From Beijerinckiaceae bacterium (GTDB lineage Bacteria; Pseudomonadota; Alphaproteobacteria; Rhizobiales; Beijerinckiaceae), in assembly GCA_947498445.1 (NCBI GenBank), contig CANMLK010000013.1:1-33234 (forward strand): a DNA stretch of 33,234 nt, given 5' to 3'. The notes beneath the pieces are model-generated. The model saw only the letters and a program-made list of their open reading frames with translations, had not been told where the DNA came from and did no database searches. Position numbers and translations under genes: made by a program. Each line of letters opens with the position of its first letter. Positions within the stretch are counted from its first letter, which is position 1. Below are positions 1-9,533 of this stretch, piece after piece.

Positions 1-345
1 CAATGGCGCGGCGGCCTCAGCATGGTGCGCGAGTACGAATTGCTTGAGGATGCGACGGTGGTGCGCCGCTACGACAAGAGCAAGCATCCGCCCAAGGGGC
101 TGGACGGCGGCGCGGAAGGATCAGGCGCCAAGTTCACGATCCGCCTCGGCACGCCCGAACAATACGACACGCCTTCATCAGGCCGGTTCGAGATGAAGAA
201 GGGCGACAAGTTCCGCTTGCAGACCGCAGGCGGCGGCGGACTTGGGGCTGCGAATGCGCGCGATGTAGACGCCGTGCAACGCGACATCGCGGAAGGCTAC
301 GTCACGGTTGACGCTGCAACGCGGGTTTATAATCAGAAGACCTGA
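1..345 (+). CDS. Hydantoinase B/oxoprolinase family protein, C-terminal end (5' truncated by window edge)
   Basis: The frame is open from base 1 (QWRGGLSMVREYELLED...). It ends in the Gly-rich tail typical of HyuB (GGGGLGAANARDVDAVQRDIAEGYVTVDAATRVY). Stop at 343-345. Confidence 0.8.
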   Translation, partial: QWRGGLSMVREYELLEDATVVRRYDKSKHPPKGLDGGAEGSGAKFTIRLGTPEQYDTPSSGRFEMKKGDKFRLQTAGGGGLGAANARDVDAVQRDIAEGYVTVDAATRVYNQKT

Positions 346-363
346 ACAGGGGAGACGCTCGTC

Positions 364-474
364 ATGGCGGACCGGGCGGGGCTTTCGCTGCCGCTTTCCG
401 GCGCTGTGAAGGAAATGGTCAAGGAAGGCCGCCGCGTGAAGGCGACCAAACCGCCGGGCTGGACGAAGAAGTAG
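364..474 (+). CDS. Putative 36-aa small ORF (MADRAGLSLPLSGAVKEMVKEGRRVKATKPPGWTKK)
   Basis: Starts 18 nt after the hydantoinase stop. Shine-Dalgarno-like AGGGGAG at 348-354 with 9-nt spacing, and GC-rich third positions. Read manually; absent from the ORF track because it is short. Confidence 0.4.
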   Translation: MADRAGLSLPLSGAVKEMVKEGRRVKATKPPGWTKK

Positions 475-485
475 GGCTTCGCGCG

Positions 486-508
486 GAGTCAGGTCTTGCA
501 ACTGACTC
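486..508. repeat. Hairpin GAGTCAG-N9-CTGACTC
   Basis: Perfect 7-bp inverted repeat downstream of the small ORF. Confidence 0.5.
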
Positions 509-514
509 AGGACC

Positions 515-603
515 GTCGTGGTCGGCGAAGGCCGACCACCCACGACAGGCAAACGCTTCAGCCTGCGGCACTTCGTGGATGGTCTGCCTTCGCAGACCAT
601 GAC
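515..603. repeat. REP/BIME-like doublet: two 31-nt imperfect palindromes in inverted orientation
   Basis: 515-545 (+) GTCGTGGTCGGCGAAGGCCGACCACCCACGA; 573-603 (-) GTCATGGTCTGCGAAGGCAGACCATCCACGA. 27/31 identical. Each folds to a 9-bp stem with a GAAG loop. The 27-nt spacer contains CAGGC...GCCTG. Confidence 0.65.
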
Positions 604-622
604 GCTTCGTGGCGTGGAAAAT

Positions 623-651
623 GGCCCCGGCATGACACGAATGTCAGGGCC
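623..651 (-). terminator. Terminator-like hairpin downstream of matB
   Basis: Minus strand GGCCCTGACAT-TCGTGTC-ATGCCGGGGCC followed by ATTTTCC. 11-bp stem with one mismatch and one wobble, adjacent to the matB stop. Confidence 0.5.
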
Positions 652-652
652 T

Positions 653-2173
653 CTACTTCTTATAAAGCTCCCCATACGTCTTGCGCAATTCGGCCTTCTG
701 CACTTTGCCCATCGTGTTGCGCGGCAGTTCGTTCACGAAGATCACGCGCTTGGGCAATTTGAATTTCGCAAGGCGTACTTCCAATGCGCTGATGATCTGT
801 TTTTCATCCAGCGCTGCGTCTTTCTTCAACACGACCACCGCCGTAACGCCCTCGCCAAAATCCGCATGCGGCACGCCGACAACTGCGCTCTCAAACACGC
901 CGGGCAATTCGTCGATTTCTGTCTCCACCTCAATGGGGTAAACATTGAAGCCGCCGGTGATGACGAGATCCTTGTCGCGCCCGACGATGGAGACATAGCC
1001 GCGCTCGTCGATCTTGCCGAGATCGCCGGTGATGAAGAAACCATCCTTGCGAAATTCCGACGCGGTCTTTTCCGGCATCTGCCAATAGCCCTTGAAGACG
1101 TTCGGCCCCTTCACCTCGATCATGCCGATCTCGCCGCGCGGCAGTTCTTGCGCCGTTTCGGGATTGGTGATGCGCACGGACACGCCCGGCAGCGGGAAGC
1201 CCACGGCGCCGGGTACGCGATCCCCGTCGTAGGGGTTCGACGTGTTCATGTTCGTTTCGGTCATGCCGTAGCGTTCGAGAATCGAATGGCCCGTGCGCGC
1301 GGTCCATTCGCGGTGCGTCTCGGCCAGCAGCGGCGCCGAGCCCGAGATGAACAGGCGCATCGTCTTGGTCGCCTCTTTCGTCAGGCCCGGATGCGCCAGC
1401 AGGCGTGTGTAGAACGTCGGCACCCCCATCATCACGGTCGCGCCGCGACCCATCAATTGCAGCATGAGATCGGGATCGAGCTTGGGCAAAAAGAACATCG
1501 AGCCGCCCGATAGCAGCAGCGTGTTCATCGCCACGAACAATCCGTGCGTGTGATAGATCGGCAGCGCGTGGATCAGCACATCGTTCGATGTGAAGCGCCA
1601 GTAATCCACCAGCGTCAGCGCGTTTGACGCGAGATTGCCATGCGACAGCATCGCGCCCTTCGAGCGGCCGGTCGTGCCGGATGTGTAGAGAATTGCGGCG
1701 AGATCGTCGGCGCCGCGCTCCACATCGACGCACTCGGCGCTCATGGCCCGCGCGTCCTCGATCAGCGAACCGTCCTCGCGCACGCCCAGCGTTTCCACAT
1801 GCGTCACGCCGACCTTCGAGGCGACAGGCGTTAGTTTCTCGCGGCTGGCGGGATCGCACACAAACACGCGCGGCGTGGCGTCGCCCAGAAAGTATTCGAT
1901 CTCCGCGGGTGTGTAGGCCGTGTTGAGCGGCAGAAACACGGCGCCCGCGCGCAGGCACGCCAGATACAGCATCACAGCGTCGGCGGACTTTTCTACCTGC
2001 ACCGCGACGCGGTCGCCGGGCTCTACGCCCCGCGCGCGCAAAAAATTGGCGATGCGCGCCGAGCCGGCGTGCAGATCCCCATAGCTGATCTTGCGGCCTT
2101 CCGGCGTCTCGATGAAGATTTTCTGGGGCGAGGGCGCGCGGCGCGCGATCAGGTCATAAAGGTAGGCGGGCAT
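653..2173 (-). CDS. matB: Malonyl-CoA synthetase (acyl-CoA synthetase, MatB-like)
   Basis: AMP-binding motif YTSGTTGRSKGAMLSHGNL; ITGGFNVYPIEVE; C-terminal PRNTMGKVQKAELR; directly follows malonyl-CoA decarboxylase. Confidence 0.85.
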   Translation of the reverse strand: MPAYLYDLIARRAPSPQKIFIETPEGRKISYGDLHAGSARIANFLRARGVEPGDRVAVQVEKSADAVMLYLACLRAGAVFLPLNTAYTPAEIEYFLGDATPRVFVCDPASREKLTPVASKVGVTHVETLGVREDGSLIEDARAMSAECVDVERGADDLAAILYTSGTTGRSKGAMLSHGNLASNALTLVDYWRFTSNDVLIHALPIYHTHGLFVAMNTLLLSGGSMFFLPKLDPDLMLQLMGRGATVMMGVPTFYTRLLAHPGLTKEATKTMRLFISGSAPLLAETHREWTARTGHSILERYGMTETNMNTSNPYDGDRVPGAVGFPLPGVSVRITNPETAQELPRGEIGMIEVKGPNVFKGYWQMPEKTASEFRKDGFFITGDLGKIDERGYVSIVGRDKDLVITGGFNVYPIEVETEIDELPGVFESAVVGVPHADFGEGVTAVVVLKKDAALDEKQIISALEVRLAKFKLPKRVIFVNELPRNTMGKVQKAELRKTYGELYKK

Positions 2174-2216
2174 GCTCCCCCGGTCTTTCTTGTCGATGTG
2201 CTACGCGCGCTGGCGA

Positions 2217-3608
2217 TCAGGCCTTGGCGCCGTTGGCGGGCGCAAGGCGCGGTCGCGCGCCGCCCTTCAATAATCTGCGAACGGCGCCCGAGGCAACGAC
2301 TTCGCCGGTATTGGCGAACGCCTCGTGGTTTCGCTCGATCTGGTCGAGATCATAGAGGTAATTGACCATCAGCCCGGCGCTTTCAGCAAGGCCCTTGGGC
2401 GACGTGTCGCCCAGCCAGTCGATGCGCTCAAGCCGCGCGCCGTTGCCCAGATGAAAACGGGCGACGGGATCAATCGGCCTGTTGCCGGGCGTGCGCGCCT
2501 CCAGAAAATAATACGCCGCCAGCGGCTCCAGCAGCGCCTTTGCGCGCGCGGTGAAGTCCTCGTCCTGCGGCCAGAGCGGATCGTCCAGCCCATCAAGGGC
2601 CGTTCGGTCAACGTCTGGCAGCAGTTGCGCATTGTCCCGCAGCCATTTCATAAAGCCGGGCACAGGCGACAGCGTCACAAACGTCGAGACGCCCGGCAAT
2701 TCGCGCCGCAATTCCTCCACCACCTGCTTGATGAGGAAATTGCCGAATGAAACCCCGGCAAGCCCCTGCTGGCAGTTTGAGATGGAATAGAACGCGGCGG
2801 TGGTCGCCTTGGCGAGCGCAGTGGGCGTGCGTTCCTCGGCCAGCAATGGCTGCACGGCGCCGGGAATGTCGGCGGACAGCGCGACTTCTACGAAAATCAG
2901 CGGTTCATCCACCAGTGCGGGATGAAAGAAGGCGTAGCAACGTCGGTCGGGCGGATCGATCCGCCGGCGCAAATCGTCCCAGTCGTGGATCTGATGCACG
3001 GCCTCATAGCGGATGATTTTTTCAAGCACCACGGCTGGCGATGACCAGTCAATGCGCCGCAGCACGAGGAATCCCCGGTTGAACCACGAGTTCAGCAGAT
3101 GCACGAAATCGCGATCCACGATCTTGAGGGCGGGATTGGCGCGCAGCAGTTTCAGCAGGTCCTCGCGCATGTCCACCAGCGCGGCCGTGCCGCCGGGGGC
3201 CCTGTTGAGGCGGCGAAAAACTTCCTGCCGCCGCGGCTCGGACGCATAGTGGATGGCGGCGCTTCGCTCGTCGCTCGGTTCTTTCGCCCACGCCTCGACG
3301 GCTTGGCCGAGTTTTGCGGGGTCGGGTCCAAACTGATCCGCCAACGCGCTGAAGAAAGCGAGTTTTCCGGCCTGATCCAGCGCCGCGTAATCCTGCAGAA
3401 GCTTGCGCGCAAGCGCTGTGCCCGACGCCTCGCCTCGCCCTGAAAGCAGCGCTTCGCACAATTGCGCCGCGCCACCCGAGCGCCGCGCCGCCTCGTCGCC
3501 AGCGGGCAGGCCGAGAAGATTGCGGCCCCGGTCGGCGATTGAAGTGAGAAGCTCGGAAAAGAATGCGCCGTTCATTTGGCCGTCCTGCCGAAGACCACGC
3601 GCCTTCAC
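2217..3608 (-). CDS. matA: Malonyl-CoA decarboxylase (start may be internal ATG at 3575)
   Basis: MCD-like sequence (FVEVALSADIPGAVQPLLAEE; FYSISNCQQGLAGVSFGNFLIKQVVEEL; LSPVPGFMKWL) adjacent to matB. Confidence 0.88.
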   Translation of the reverse strand: MKARGLRQDGQMNGAFFSELLTSIADRGRNLLGLPAGDEAARRSGGAAQLCEALLSGRGEASGTALARKLLQDYAALDQAGKLAFFSALADQFGPDPAKLGQAVEAWAKEPSDERSAAIHYASEPRRQEVFRRLNRAPGGTAALVDMREDLLKLLRANPALKIVDRDFVHLLNSWFNRGFLVLRRIDWSSPAVVLEKIIRYEAVHQIHDWDDLRRRIDPPDRRCYAFFHPALVDEPLIFVEVALSADIPGAVQPLLAEERTPTALAKATTAAFYSISNCQQGLAGVSFGNFLIKQVVEELRRELPGVSTFVTLSPVPGFMKWLRDNAQLLPDVDRTALDGLDDPLWPQDEDFTARAKALLEPLAAYYFLEARTPGNRPIDPVARFHLGNGARLERIDWLGDTSPKGLAESAGLMVNYLYDLDQIERNHEAFANTGEVVASGAVRRLLKGGARPRLAPANGAKA

Positions 3609-3680
3609 TCATCAATGTAGCGTTGCGCCTTCGCCTTCGCCAGATATTGCCGCCGCCCGCCGCCCTGATAAGAGTGGCGC

Positions 3681-4469
3681 ATGACCCATGAACCCGACGA
3701 TATCGCCGCTCTCAAGGCGCGCCTCGACTCCCCCTCCTACCGTCTCGCTGCGCTCGATCAGGACTTCCTTCTGTCCGATTCCATGCGCGGAATGCGTTTT
3801 CTGCTCGAATACGCCAAGGCTGAGGAAGCGCTCCGCGCCTGGTCGGTGCGCTCCACCGTCGTCGTTTTCGGCAGCGCCCGCGTTCGCGCCGACGGGCCGG
3901 GCCGGCAGGCGTATTGGTATGAACAGGCCCGCACATTCGGGCGCATCTGCTCGCAACAGGGGGGCGCGCTCGACGGCCATGGCGGCGTGGAGCGCGACAA
4001 CGTCATCGCGACCGGCGGTGGGCCGGGCGCCATGGAAGCCGCCAATCGCGGCGCGTGCGACGCAGGCGCGCCGAGCATTGGCTTCAATATCGTCCTGCCG
4101 CACGAGCAGATGCCCAACGCCTATTCGACGCCTGCGCTGACGTTCCGCTTCCATTATTTCGCGATGCGCAAAATGCACCTCGCCATGCGGGCGAAAGCGC
4201 TCGTGGTCTTTCCCGGCGGCTTTGGCACGATGGACGAATTGTTCGAGCTTCTGACCCTCACTCAAACTGGCAAAGCGCCGCGCGTCCCCGTCATCCTTTT
4301 CGACAAAAAATACTGGACCGAGGTGATCAACTTCAACGCGTTCGTCGAGCACGGCATGATTGATCCGGCCGACGTCGAACTCTTCTCGTTCGCCGATACG
4401 GCGGAGGAGGCGTGGGATCATCTGGTGAAGCGCGGCCTGCTCACGCTCTACGAGCCCAAGATCACTTGA
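3681..4469 (+). CDS. LOG family protein (TIGR00730-type Rossmann fold, 'lysine decarboxylase' motif)
   Basis: GGGPGAMEAANRGA and PGGFGTMDELFELLTLTQTGK motifs. Confidence 0.85.
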   Translation: MTHEPDDIAALKARLDSPSYRLAALDQDFLLSDSMRGMRFLLEYAKAEEALRAWSVRSTVVVFGSARVRADGPGRQAYWYEQARTFGRICSQQGGALDGHGGVERDNVIATGGGPGAMEAANRGACDAGAPSIGFNIVLPHEQMPNAYSTPALTFRFHYFAMRKMHLAMRAKALVVFPGGFGTMDELFELLTLTQTGKAPRVPVILFDKKYWTEVINFNAFVEHGMIDPADVELFSFADTAEEAWDHLVKRGLLTLYEPKIT

Positions 4470-4499
4470 AGTCTTCGCCTGAAATGACCTGAAACGAAA

Positions 4500-4527
4500 A
4501 AAGCCCCGCAGCAATGTGCGGGGCTTT
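4500..4527. terminator. Bidirectional rho-independent terminator between LOG gene and pnp
   Basis: AAAAAAGCCCCGCA-GCAATG-TGCGGGGCTTTCT: 10-11 bp stem, with a T6 tract in the minus (pnp) direction. Confidence 0.9.
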
Positions 4528-4552
4528 CTGAATTGTGTCTGGAACAAACCGC

Positions 4553-6712
4553 TTAGACGGCGGGCTGTTCGCCTTCGCCAGCGGCCTTGCGCTCAGCCTT
4601 TTCCTTGGCTTCGAGATCTTCGCCAGTGGCCTGATCCACAACGCGCATCGACAGGCGGACCTTGCCGCGATCATCGAAGCCGAGCAGCTTCACTTTCACC
4701 TTGTCGCCTTCCTTCACCACGTCGGTGGTCTTGTTCACGCGCTCTTTTGAGAGCTGCGAGATGTGAACAAGGCCGTCCTTCGAGCCGAAGAAGTTGACGA
4801 ACGCGCCGAAGTCCATCGTCTTCACGACGGTGCCTTCGTAGATCATGCCGATTTCCGCTTCCTGCGTGATCGACTTGATCCAGTTGATCGCGGCCTTGAT
4901 CGAATTGCCGTCCGAAGAGGCGATCTTCACAGTGCCGTCGTCGTCGATGTTGATCTTGGCGCCCGTCTTTTCCACGATCTCGCGGATCACCTTGCCGCCG
5001 GTGCCGATCACTTCACGGATCTTGTCGGTCGGAATCTTGATCTGCTCGATGCGCGGCGCAAACTCGCCGAGTTCTTCGCGGGCGCTGTTCAGCGCCTTCG
5101 ACATCTCGTTGAGGATGTGCAGACGCCCGTCCTTGGCCTGGCCAAGCGCGACGCCCATGATCTCTTCGGTGATGCCGGCGATCTTGATGTCCATCTGCAG
5201 GGATGTGACGCCGTTCTCGGTGCCAGCCACCTTGAAGTCCATGTCGCCCAGATGATCCTCATCGCCAAGAATGTCGGAGAGCACCGCATAGCGCGCGCCT
5301 TCCAGGATCAGGCCCATCGCGATGCCTGCGGTCGGCCGCTTCAGCGGCACGCCCGCGTCCATCAGCGCCAGAGAGGCGCCGCAGACTGTGGCCATGGAGG
5401 AAGACCCGTTCGACTCGGTGATCTCCGACACGATGCGGATTGTGTAGGGGAACTCGGCCGACGTCGGCAACATCGGGCGAACAGCGCGCCAGGCGAGCTT
5501 TCCGTGGCCGATTTCGCGACGACCGGGCGAACCCATGCGGCCGGTCTCGCCGACGCTGTAGGGAGGGAAGTTGTAGTGCAGCATGAAGCGCTCGCGATAC
5601 GAGCCTTCAAGCGAATCGACGAACTGCTCGTCTTCGCCGGTGCCCAGCGTCGCAACGACCAGCGCCTGCGTCTCGCCACGCGTGAACAGCGCGGAGCCGT
5701 GGGTGCGGGGCAGAACGCCAACCTGCGAGAGGATCGGGCGCACGGTGCGCACGTCGCGGCCGTCGATGCGGATGCCGGTGTCGAGGATGTTACCACGCAC
5801 GACCTTCGCCTGCAGGTCGTGGAAGGCTTCGCCAACCTTCTGCTTGTCGAACTTCGGCGCGTCAGAGCTGCACAATGCGGCCATCACCTTCGCCTTCACG
5901 GCGTCGACGGCGGCGTAGCGCACCTGCTTGACGGTGTTCTTGTAGGCTTCGCGAAGCCCGGCTTCCGCAACCTCGGAAACGGCCGTCTCGACCGCCGACT
6001 TGTCGGGCATGACGAGATCGCGCGGCTCCTTGGCGGCCTTCTCGGCCAGGCGAATGATGGCGTCGATCACCGGCTGGAAGCCGCGATGACCAGTCATCAC
6101 CGCTTCGAGCATGGTCTCTTCCGATAGCTCCTGCGCTTCCGATTCCACCATCAGGACGGCGTCCTGCGTGCCAGCGACCACGAGGTCGAGTTGCGACTCC
6201 TTCATCTCGTCGATGGTCGGGTTGAGCTTCAGCTCGCCCTTGATGAAGCCGACGCGCGCCGCGCCAACCGGACCCATGAACGGGATGCCTGAAATCGTCA
6301 GCGCCGCAGAGGCGGCGACCAGCGCGAGAATGTCCGGGTCGGTCTCGAGATCATGGCTCAGAACCGTCACGATGACTTGCGTCTCATGACGATAGCCTTC
6401 GGGGAAGAGCGGGCGGATCGGGCGGTCGATGAGGCGGGAGACAAGCGTCTCCTTCTCGCTCGGGCGACCTTCGCGCTTGAAATAGCCGCCGGGGATGCGG
6501 CCTGCCGCGAACGTCTTTTCCTGGTAGTTGACGGTCAACGGGAAGAAGTCGATGCCGACCTTCGGGGCCTTGGCGGAGACGACGGTGGCCAGAACGCTGG
6601 TCTCGCCCCATGAGGCGTAGACGGCGCCGTCGGCCTGACGGGCGATGCGACCGGTTTCGAGTACGAGCTTGCGCCCGGCCCATTCAAGCTGTTCACGATG
6701 AATCTCAAACAT
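4553..6712 (-). CDS. pnp: Polyribonucleotide nucleotidyltransferase
   Basis: Full-length PNPase; KH domain ([29 protein letters not shown]) and S1 domain ([30 protein letters not shown]). Start placed at [14 protein letters not shown] (6712), not at the ORF-track start 6781. Confidence 0.97.
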   Translation of the reverse strand: MFEIHREQLEWAGRKLVLETGRIARQADGAVYASWGETSVLATVVSAKAPKVGIDFFPLTVNYQEKTFAAGRIPGGYFKREGRPSEKETLVSRLIDRPIRPLFPEGYRHETQVIVTVLSHDLETDPDILALVAASAALTISGIPFMGPVGAARVGFIKGELKLNPTIDEMKESQLDLVVAGTQDAVLMVESEAQELSEETMLEAVMTGHRGFQPVIDAIIRLAEKAAKEPRDLVMPDKSAVETAVSEVAEAGLREAYKNTVKQVRYAAVDAVKAKVMAALCSSDAPKFDKQKVGEAFHDLQAKVVRGNILDTGIRIDGRDVRTVRPILSQVGVLPRTHGSALFTRGETQALVVATLGTGEDEQFVDSLEGSYRERFMLHYNFPPYSVGETGRMGSPGRREIGHGKLAWRAVRPMLPTSAEFPYTIRIVSEITESNGSSSMATVCGASLALMDAGVPLKRPTAGIAMGLILEGARYAVLSDILGDEDHLGDMDFKVAGTENGVTSLQMDIKIAGITEEIMGVALGQAKDGRLHILNEMSKALNSAREELGEFAPRIEQIKIPTDKIREVIGTGGKVIREIVEKTGAKINIDDDGTVKIASSDGNSIKAAINWIKSITQEAEIGMIYEGTVVKTMDFGAFVNFFGSKDGLVHISQLSKERVNKTTDVVKEGDKVKVKLLGFDDRGKVRLSMRVVDQATGEDLEAKEKAERKAAGEGEQPAV

Positions 6713-6894
6713 GCGGATTGTCTCTTGTGGCTTGCGGAAAGGCTGCGGCCATGAGCAAGACTGCGAGACGCTGAAGGGCATGGCCCTGTCTGGTCAGCGT
6801 CCGGCGATCCTGCCGATGGCTGGACCTTCCAGATGAATGACGGCCCCATGCCGCCATTCTGTAACGCCGCGCCGTTCTGGCGGGGCGGGGTGGA

Positions 6895-6913
6895 CGCCGG
6901 CGAAAGGCCGGCG
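6895..6913 (-). promoter_or_regulatory. rpsO-pnp intergenic hairpin
   Basis: CGCCGGC-CTTTC-GCCGGCG flanked by GGGG/CCCC, starting 10 nt after the rpsO stop. Confidence 0.6.
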
Positions 6914-6923
6914 CCCCGATTTC

Positions 6924-7193
6924 TTAGCGGCGGATGCCGAGTCGCTCGATTAGCGTGCGATAACGCTGCTCGTCCTGGCGCTTCACGTAGTCGAGAAGCT
7001 GACGGCGCTGGGAGACCATCTTGAGAAGGCCGCGACGGGAATGGTTGTCCTTCACGTGGCTTTTGAAATGGTCGGTGAGGTTGGTGATGCGTTCCGTGAG
7101 GATCGCGACCTGCACTTCTGGCGAACCCGTGTCGCCGCTCTTCGTGGCGTATTCTTGCAGAAGCGCCTGCTTGCGCTCGGGAGTAATCGACAT
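6924..7193 (-). CDS. rpsO: 30S ribosomal protein S15
   Basis: 89 aa; [71 protein letters not shown]. Confidence 0.98.
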   Translation of the reverse strand: MSITPERKQALLQEYATKSGDTGSPEVQVAILTERITNLTDHFKSHVKDNHSRRGLLKMVSQRRQLLDYVKRQDEQRYRTLIERLGIRR

Positions 7194-7496
7194 CGGGGCA
7201 TCCTTTCAAACTGGGGGATGAAGCGCGCCATCGTCAGATGGCCGCCGTCCGCTGATGGGCCGGGCCGGGATGTCGTCCAGCGCGGTCGCAACAGGCGGGG
7301 CGCCCGGGCTGAATGCACGGACGTTGGCGGCGCTTATACACTACGGGGGCGGAAAATCCAGCGCTCGCGCTCTAAACGAGTTACGTCCCCCCCAGACGAC
7401 AGCGCCGCGAGACTGGCGTCACCGGGCGGGGCGGTCCACCATCGGGCGGGTGAGCCGCAAATTTGAGACAAGCATGGAACAAGGAGCAAGGCCGCC

Positions 7497-8219
7497 GTGG
7501 ACGCGCGCGACCTGTCATTGAGCATCGTGGTCCCCGTTCTCAACGAAGCCGCGGGCGTCGAGGAGCGGCTGCTGGCGCTCGCCCCTTTGCGTCAGCGGGG
7601 GGCGGAGGTGGTCGTCGTGGACGGCGGCAGCGTGGATTTAACGACCGCGCTCGCGCAGGGTCATTGCGACCGACTTCTGGTTGCGCCACGCGGGCGGGCG
7701 CCCCAGATGAATGCGGGCGCGGCCGCCGCGCGGGGCGATGTGCTCCTGTTTCTGCACGCCGATACGCATCTGCCCGATGGTGCGCTGGGCGAAATCCAGC
7801 ACGGATTTGCCGCGACGGGGCGCGTCTGGGGACGGTTTGACGTGGCGATCGAAGGCCAATCCCGCCTGCTGCCGCTCGTCGCCGCAATGATGAACCTGCG
7901 CTCGCGCCTCACGGGCGTGGCGACGGGCGATCAGGCGATGTTCGTGCGCAGGGCCGCGTTCGATCAGGCGGGGGGATTTCCCTCCATTGCGCTGATGGAG
8001 GACATCGCTCTGTCGCGCGCGCTCAAACGCCAGTCGCCGCCGGTCTGCTTGCGCGCAAAAGTCCGCACGGCGGGGCGCCGGTGGGACGAGCGGGGCGCGC
8101 TGCGTACAATCTTGCTCATGTGGCGGCTTCGGCTGGCGTATTATCTGGGGGCCGATCCCGCGCGCCTCGCGGTCCGCTACGGCTACCGGTCAGCGCCGCA
8201 AAAGTCTGAGGCCCCATGA
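7497..8219 (+). CDS. TIGR04283-type family 2 glycosyltransferase (GTG start)
   Basis: SIVVPVLNEAAGVEERL...VVVVDGGSVDLT...RGRAPQMNAGAAAARGDVLLFLHADTHLP. Confidence 0.85.
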   Translation: MDARDLSLSIVVPVLNEAAGVEERLLALAPLRQRGAEVVVVDGGSVDLTTALAQGHCDRLLVAPRGRAPQMNAGAAAARGDVLLFLHADTHLPDGALGEIQHGFAATGRVWGRFDVAIEGQSRLLPLVAAMMNLRSRLTGVATGDQAMFVRRAAFDQAGGFPSIALMEDIALSRALKRQSPPVCLRAKVRTAGRRWDERGALRTILLMWRLRLAYYLGADPARLAVRYGYRSAPQKSEAP

Positions 8220-8869
8220 CGCAAGCGATCAGCATCGCGATCTTCACCCGCGCGCCCGTGCCCGGCGTCGCCAAGACGCGGCTGATTCCCGCGCTGGGGG
8301 CGCAAGGCGCGGCGCATTTTCATGCGGCCTTGACCAGACACGCCATCGCGCAGGCTGTGGCGGCAAACCTCGGCCGGGTCGAACTCTGGTGCGCGCCGGA
8401 TGCCGCGCATCCGTTTTTCACAGAATGCGTGAGAGAGTTTGGCGTCGTCTTGAGGGCGCAGCCGCCGGGAGATCTGGGCGCAAAAATGCTGGGTGCGTTC
8501 GAGGCGGCGCAGGTCCCCCTGCTGCTGATGGGCTCAGACTGCCCGGCGATCAGGCCGGGCGATCTCACAGCCTGTGCGCATGCGCTTTCGCAAGGAGTTG
8601 ATGCGGTCTTTTTGCCGGCGGAAGATGGCGGCTATGGCCTTGTCGGCGCAACGCGGCCAATCCCGGCTCTTTTTGAAGATGTGGAGTGGGGCGGCCCTGC
8701 CGTGATGGCGCAGACGCGCGATAAACTGAGAGCGCTGGGCCTGACATGGCGCGAGCCGCGCGTCGTGTGGGATGTCGACCGCCCGGAAGATCATGAGCGC
8801 GTCATGCGCGAAGGCCTTCTCGCAGAACCTTGGCAAGAGCGACTTCCCAACAGCGGCGCGCCGGATTAG
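8216..8869 (+). CDS. TIGR04282-type glycosyltransferase/nucleotidyltransferase-like protein
   Basis: IAIFTRAPVPGVAKTRLIPALG; LLMGSDCPAIRPGDL; PAEDGGYGLVGA. ATGA overlap with the upstream gene (8216-8219). Confidence 0.85.
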   Translation: MTQAISIAIFTRAPVPGVAKTRLIPALGAQGAAHFHAALTRHAIAQAVAANLGRVELWCAPDAAHPFFTECVREFGVVLRAQPPGDLGAKMLGAFEAAQVPLLLMGSDCPAIRPGDLTACAHALSQGVDAVFLPAEDGGYGLVGATRPIPALFEDVEWGGPAVMAQTRDKLRALGLTWREPRVVWDVDRPEDHERVMREGLLAEPWQERLPNSGAPD

Positions 8870-8955
8870 ACAGAAGCAAGCGGCGCGCTTCTGCGCGCAC
8901 TGAAGAATTGCTCCGGCGATAGGAGCCAGACAGGCAGGAAAGGCGACGACCGCAC

Positions 8956-9522
8956 ATGAGCGAACGCAAACCCTTCATCGTCGGAATTGGCGGCACGACC
9001 CGTGAGGGATCGTCCTCGGAGCAGGCTCTTGCGATGGCGCTCGCCTATGCGGCGGCGCAGGGCGCCGAAACGCGGCTCTACGGCGGCATGGACTTGCAGC
9101 TGCCCATGTACGATCCCGACCCCGGCATGATGACCGACGCAGCCAAGGGCTTCATTGACGATTTGCGCCGCGCCGACGGCGTCATCATCGCCTCGCCCTG
9201 TTACCACGGCGGCGTCTCGGGCCTCGTGAAGAACGCCATCGACTACACGGAAGAAATGCGCGCCGACCCGCGGGTTTACTTCGACGGCCGCGCAATTGGC
9301 GCCATCGGCTGCGGCTATGGCTATCAGGGCCCCGGCATGGTGCTGTCGCAGCTCCGCCAGATGGGACACGCGCTGCGCGGCTGGAATGTGCCGCTCGGCG
9401 TCGCCGTCAACTCGGCGGTCGTGAAATTCAGCAAGGGCGAATGTTCCGAGCCCGCCATCGCCAAGCAGATCGAGATCATGGCCGGGCAGGTGGTGAACCA
9501 CGCCCGCCGCTTCATGGCCTGA
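8956..9522 (+). CDS. NADPH-dependent FMN reductase family protein
   Basis: Flavodoxin-like fold; IIASPCYHGGVSGLVKNAIDY signature; RBS AGGAAAGG upstream. Confidence 0.85.
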   Translation: MSERKPFIVGIGGTTREGSSSEQALAMALAYAAAQGAETRLYGGMDLQLPMYDPDPGMMTDAAKGFIDDLRRADGVIIASPCYHGGVSGLVKNAIDYTEEMRADPRVYFDGRAIGAIGCGYGYQGPGMVLSQLRQMGHALRGWNVPLGVAVNSAVVKFSKGECSEPAIAKQIEIMAGQVVNHARRFMA

Positions 9523-9533
9523 ACCTCAATGGC

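Noticed and set aside
518-1513. 331-aa plus-strand ORF antisense to matB
   Set aside because: Antisense shadow of a well-supported gene; it also runs through the REP-like hairpins.
3612-4547. 311-aa minus-strand ORF antisense to the LOG family gene
   Set aside because: It reads through the bidirectional terminator and lacks family motifs.
4763-6127. 454-aa plus-strand ORF antisense to pnp
   Set aside because: It lies wholly inside a clear PNPase gene. The low-complexity Arg/His/Asp/Leu composition is typical of antisense frames in high-GC DNA.
8871-8893. CAGAAGC-N9-GCTTCTG hairpin after the TIGR04282 gene
   Set aside because: Short stem, no T-tract and no second copy seen; could be chance in GC-rich DNA.
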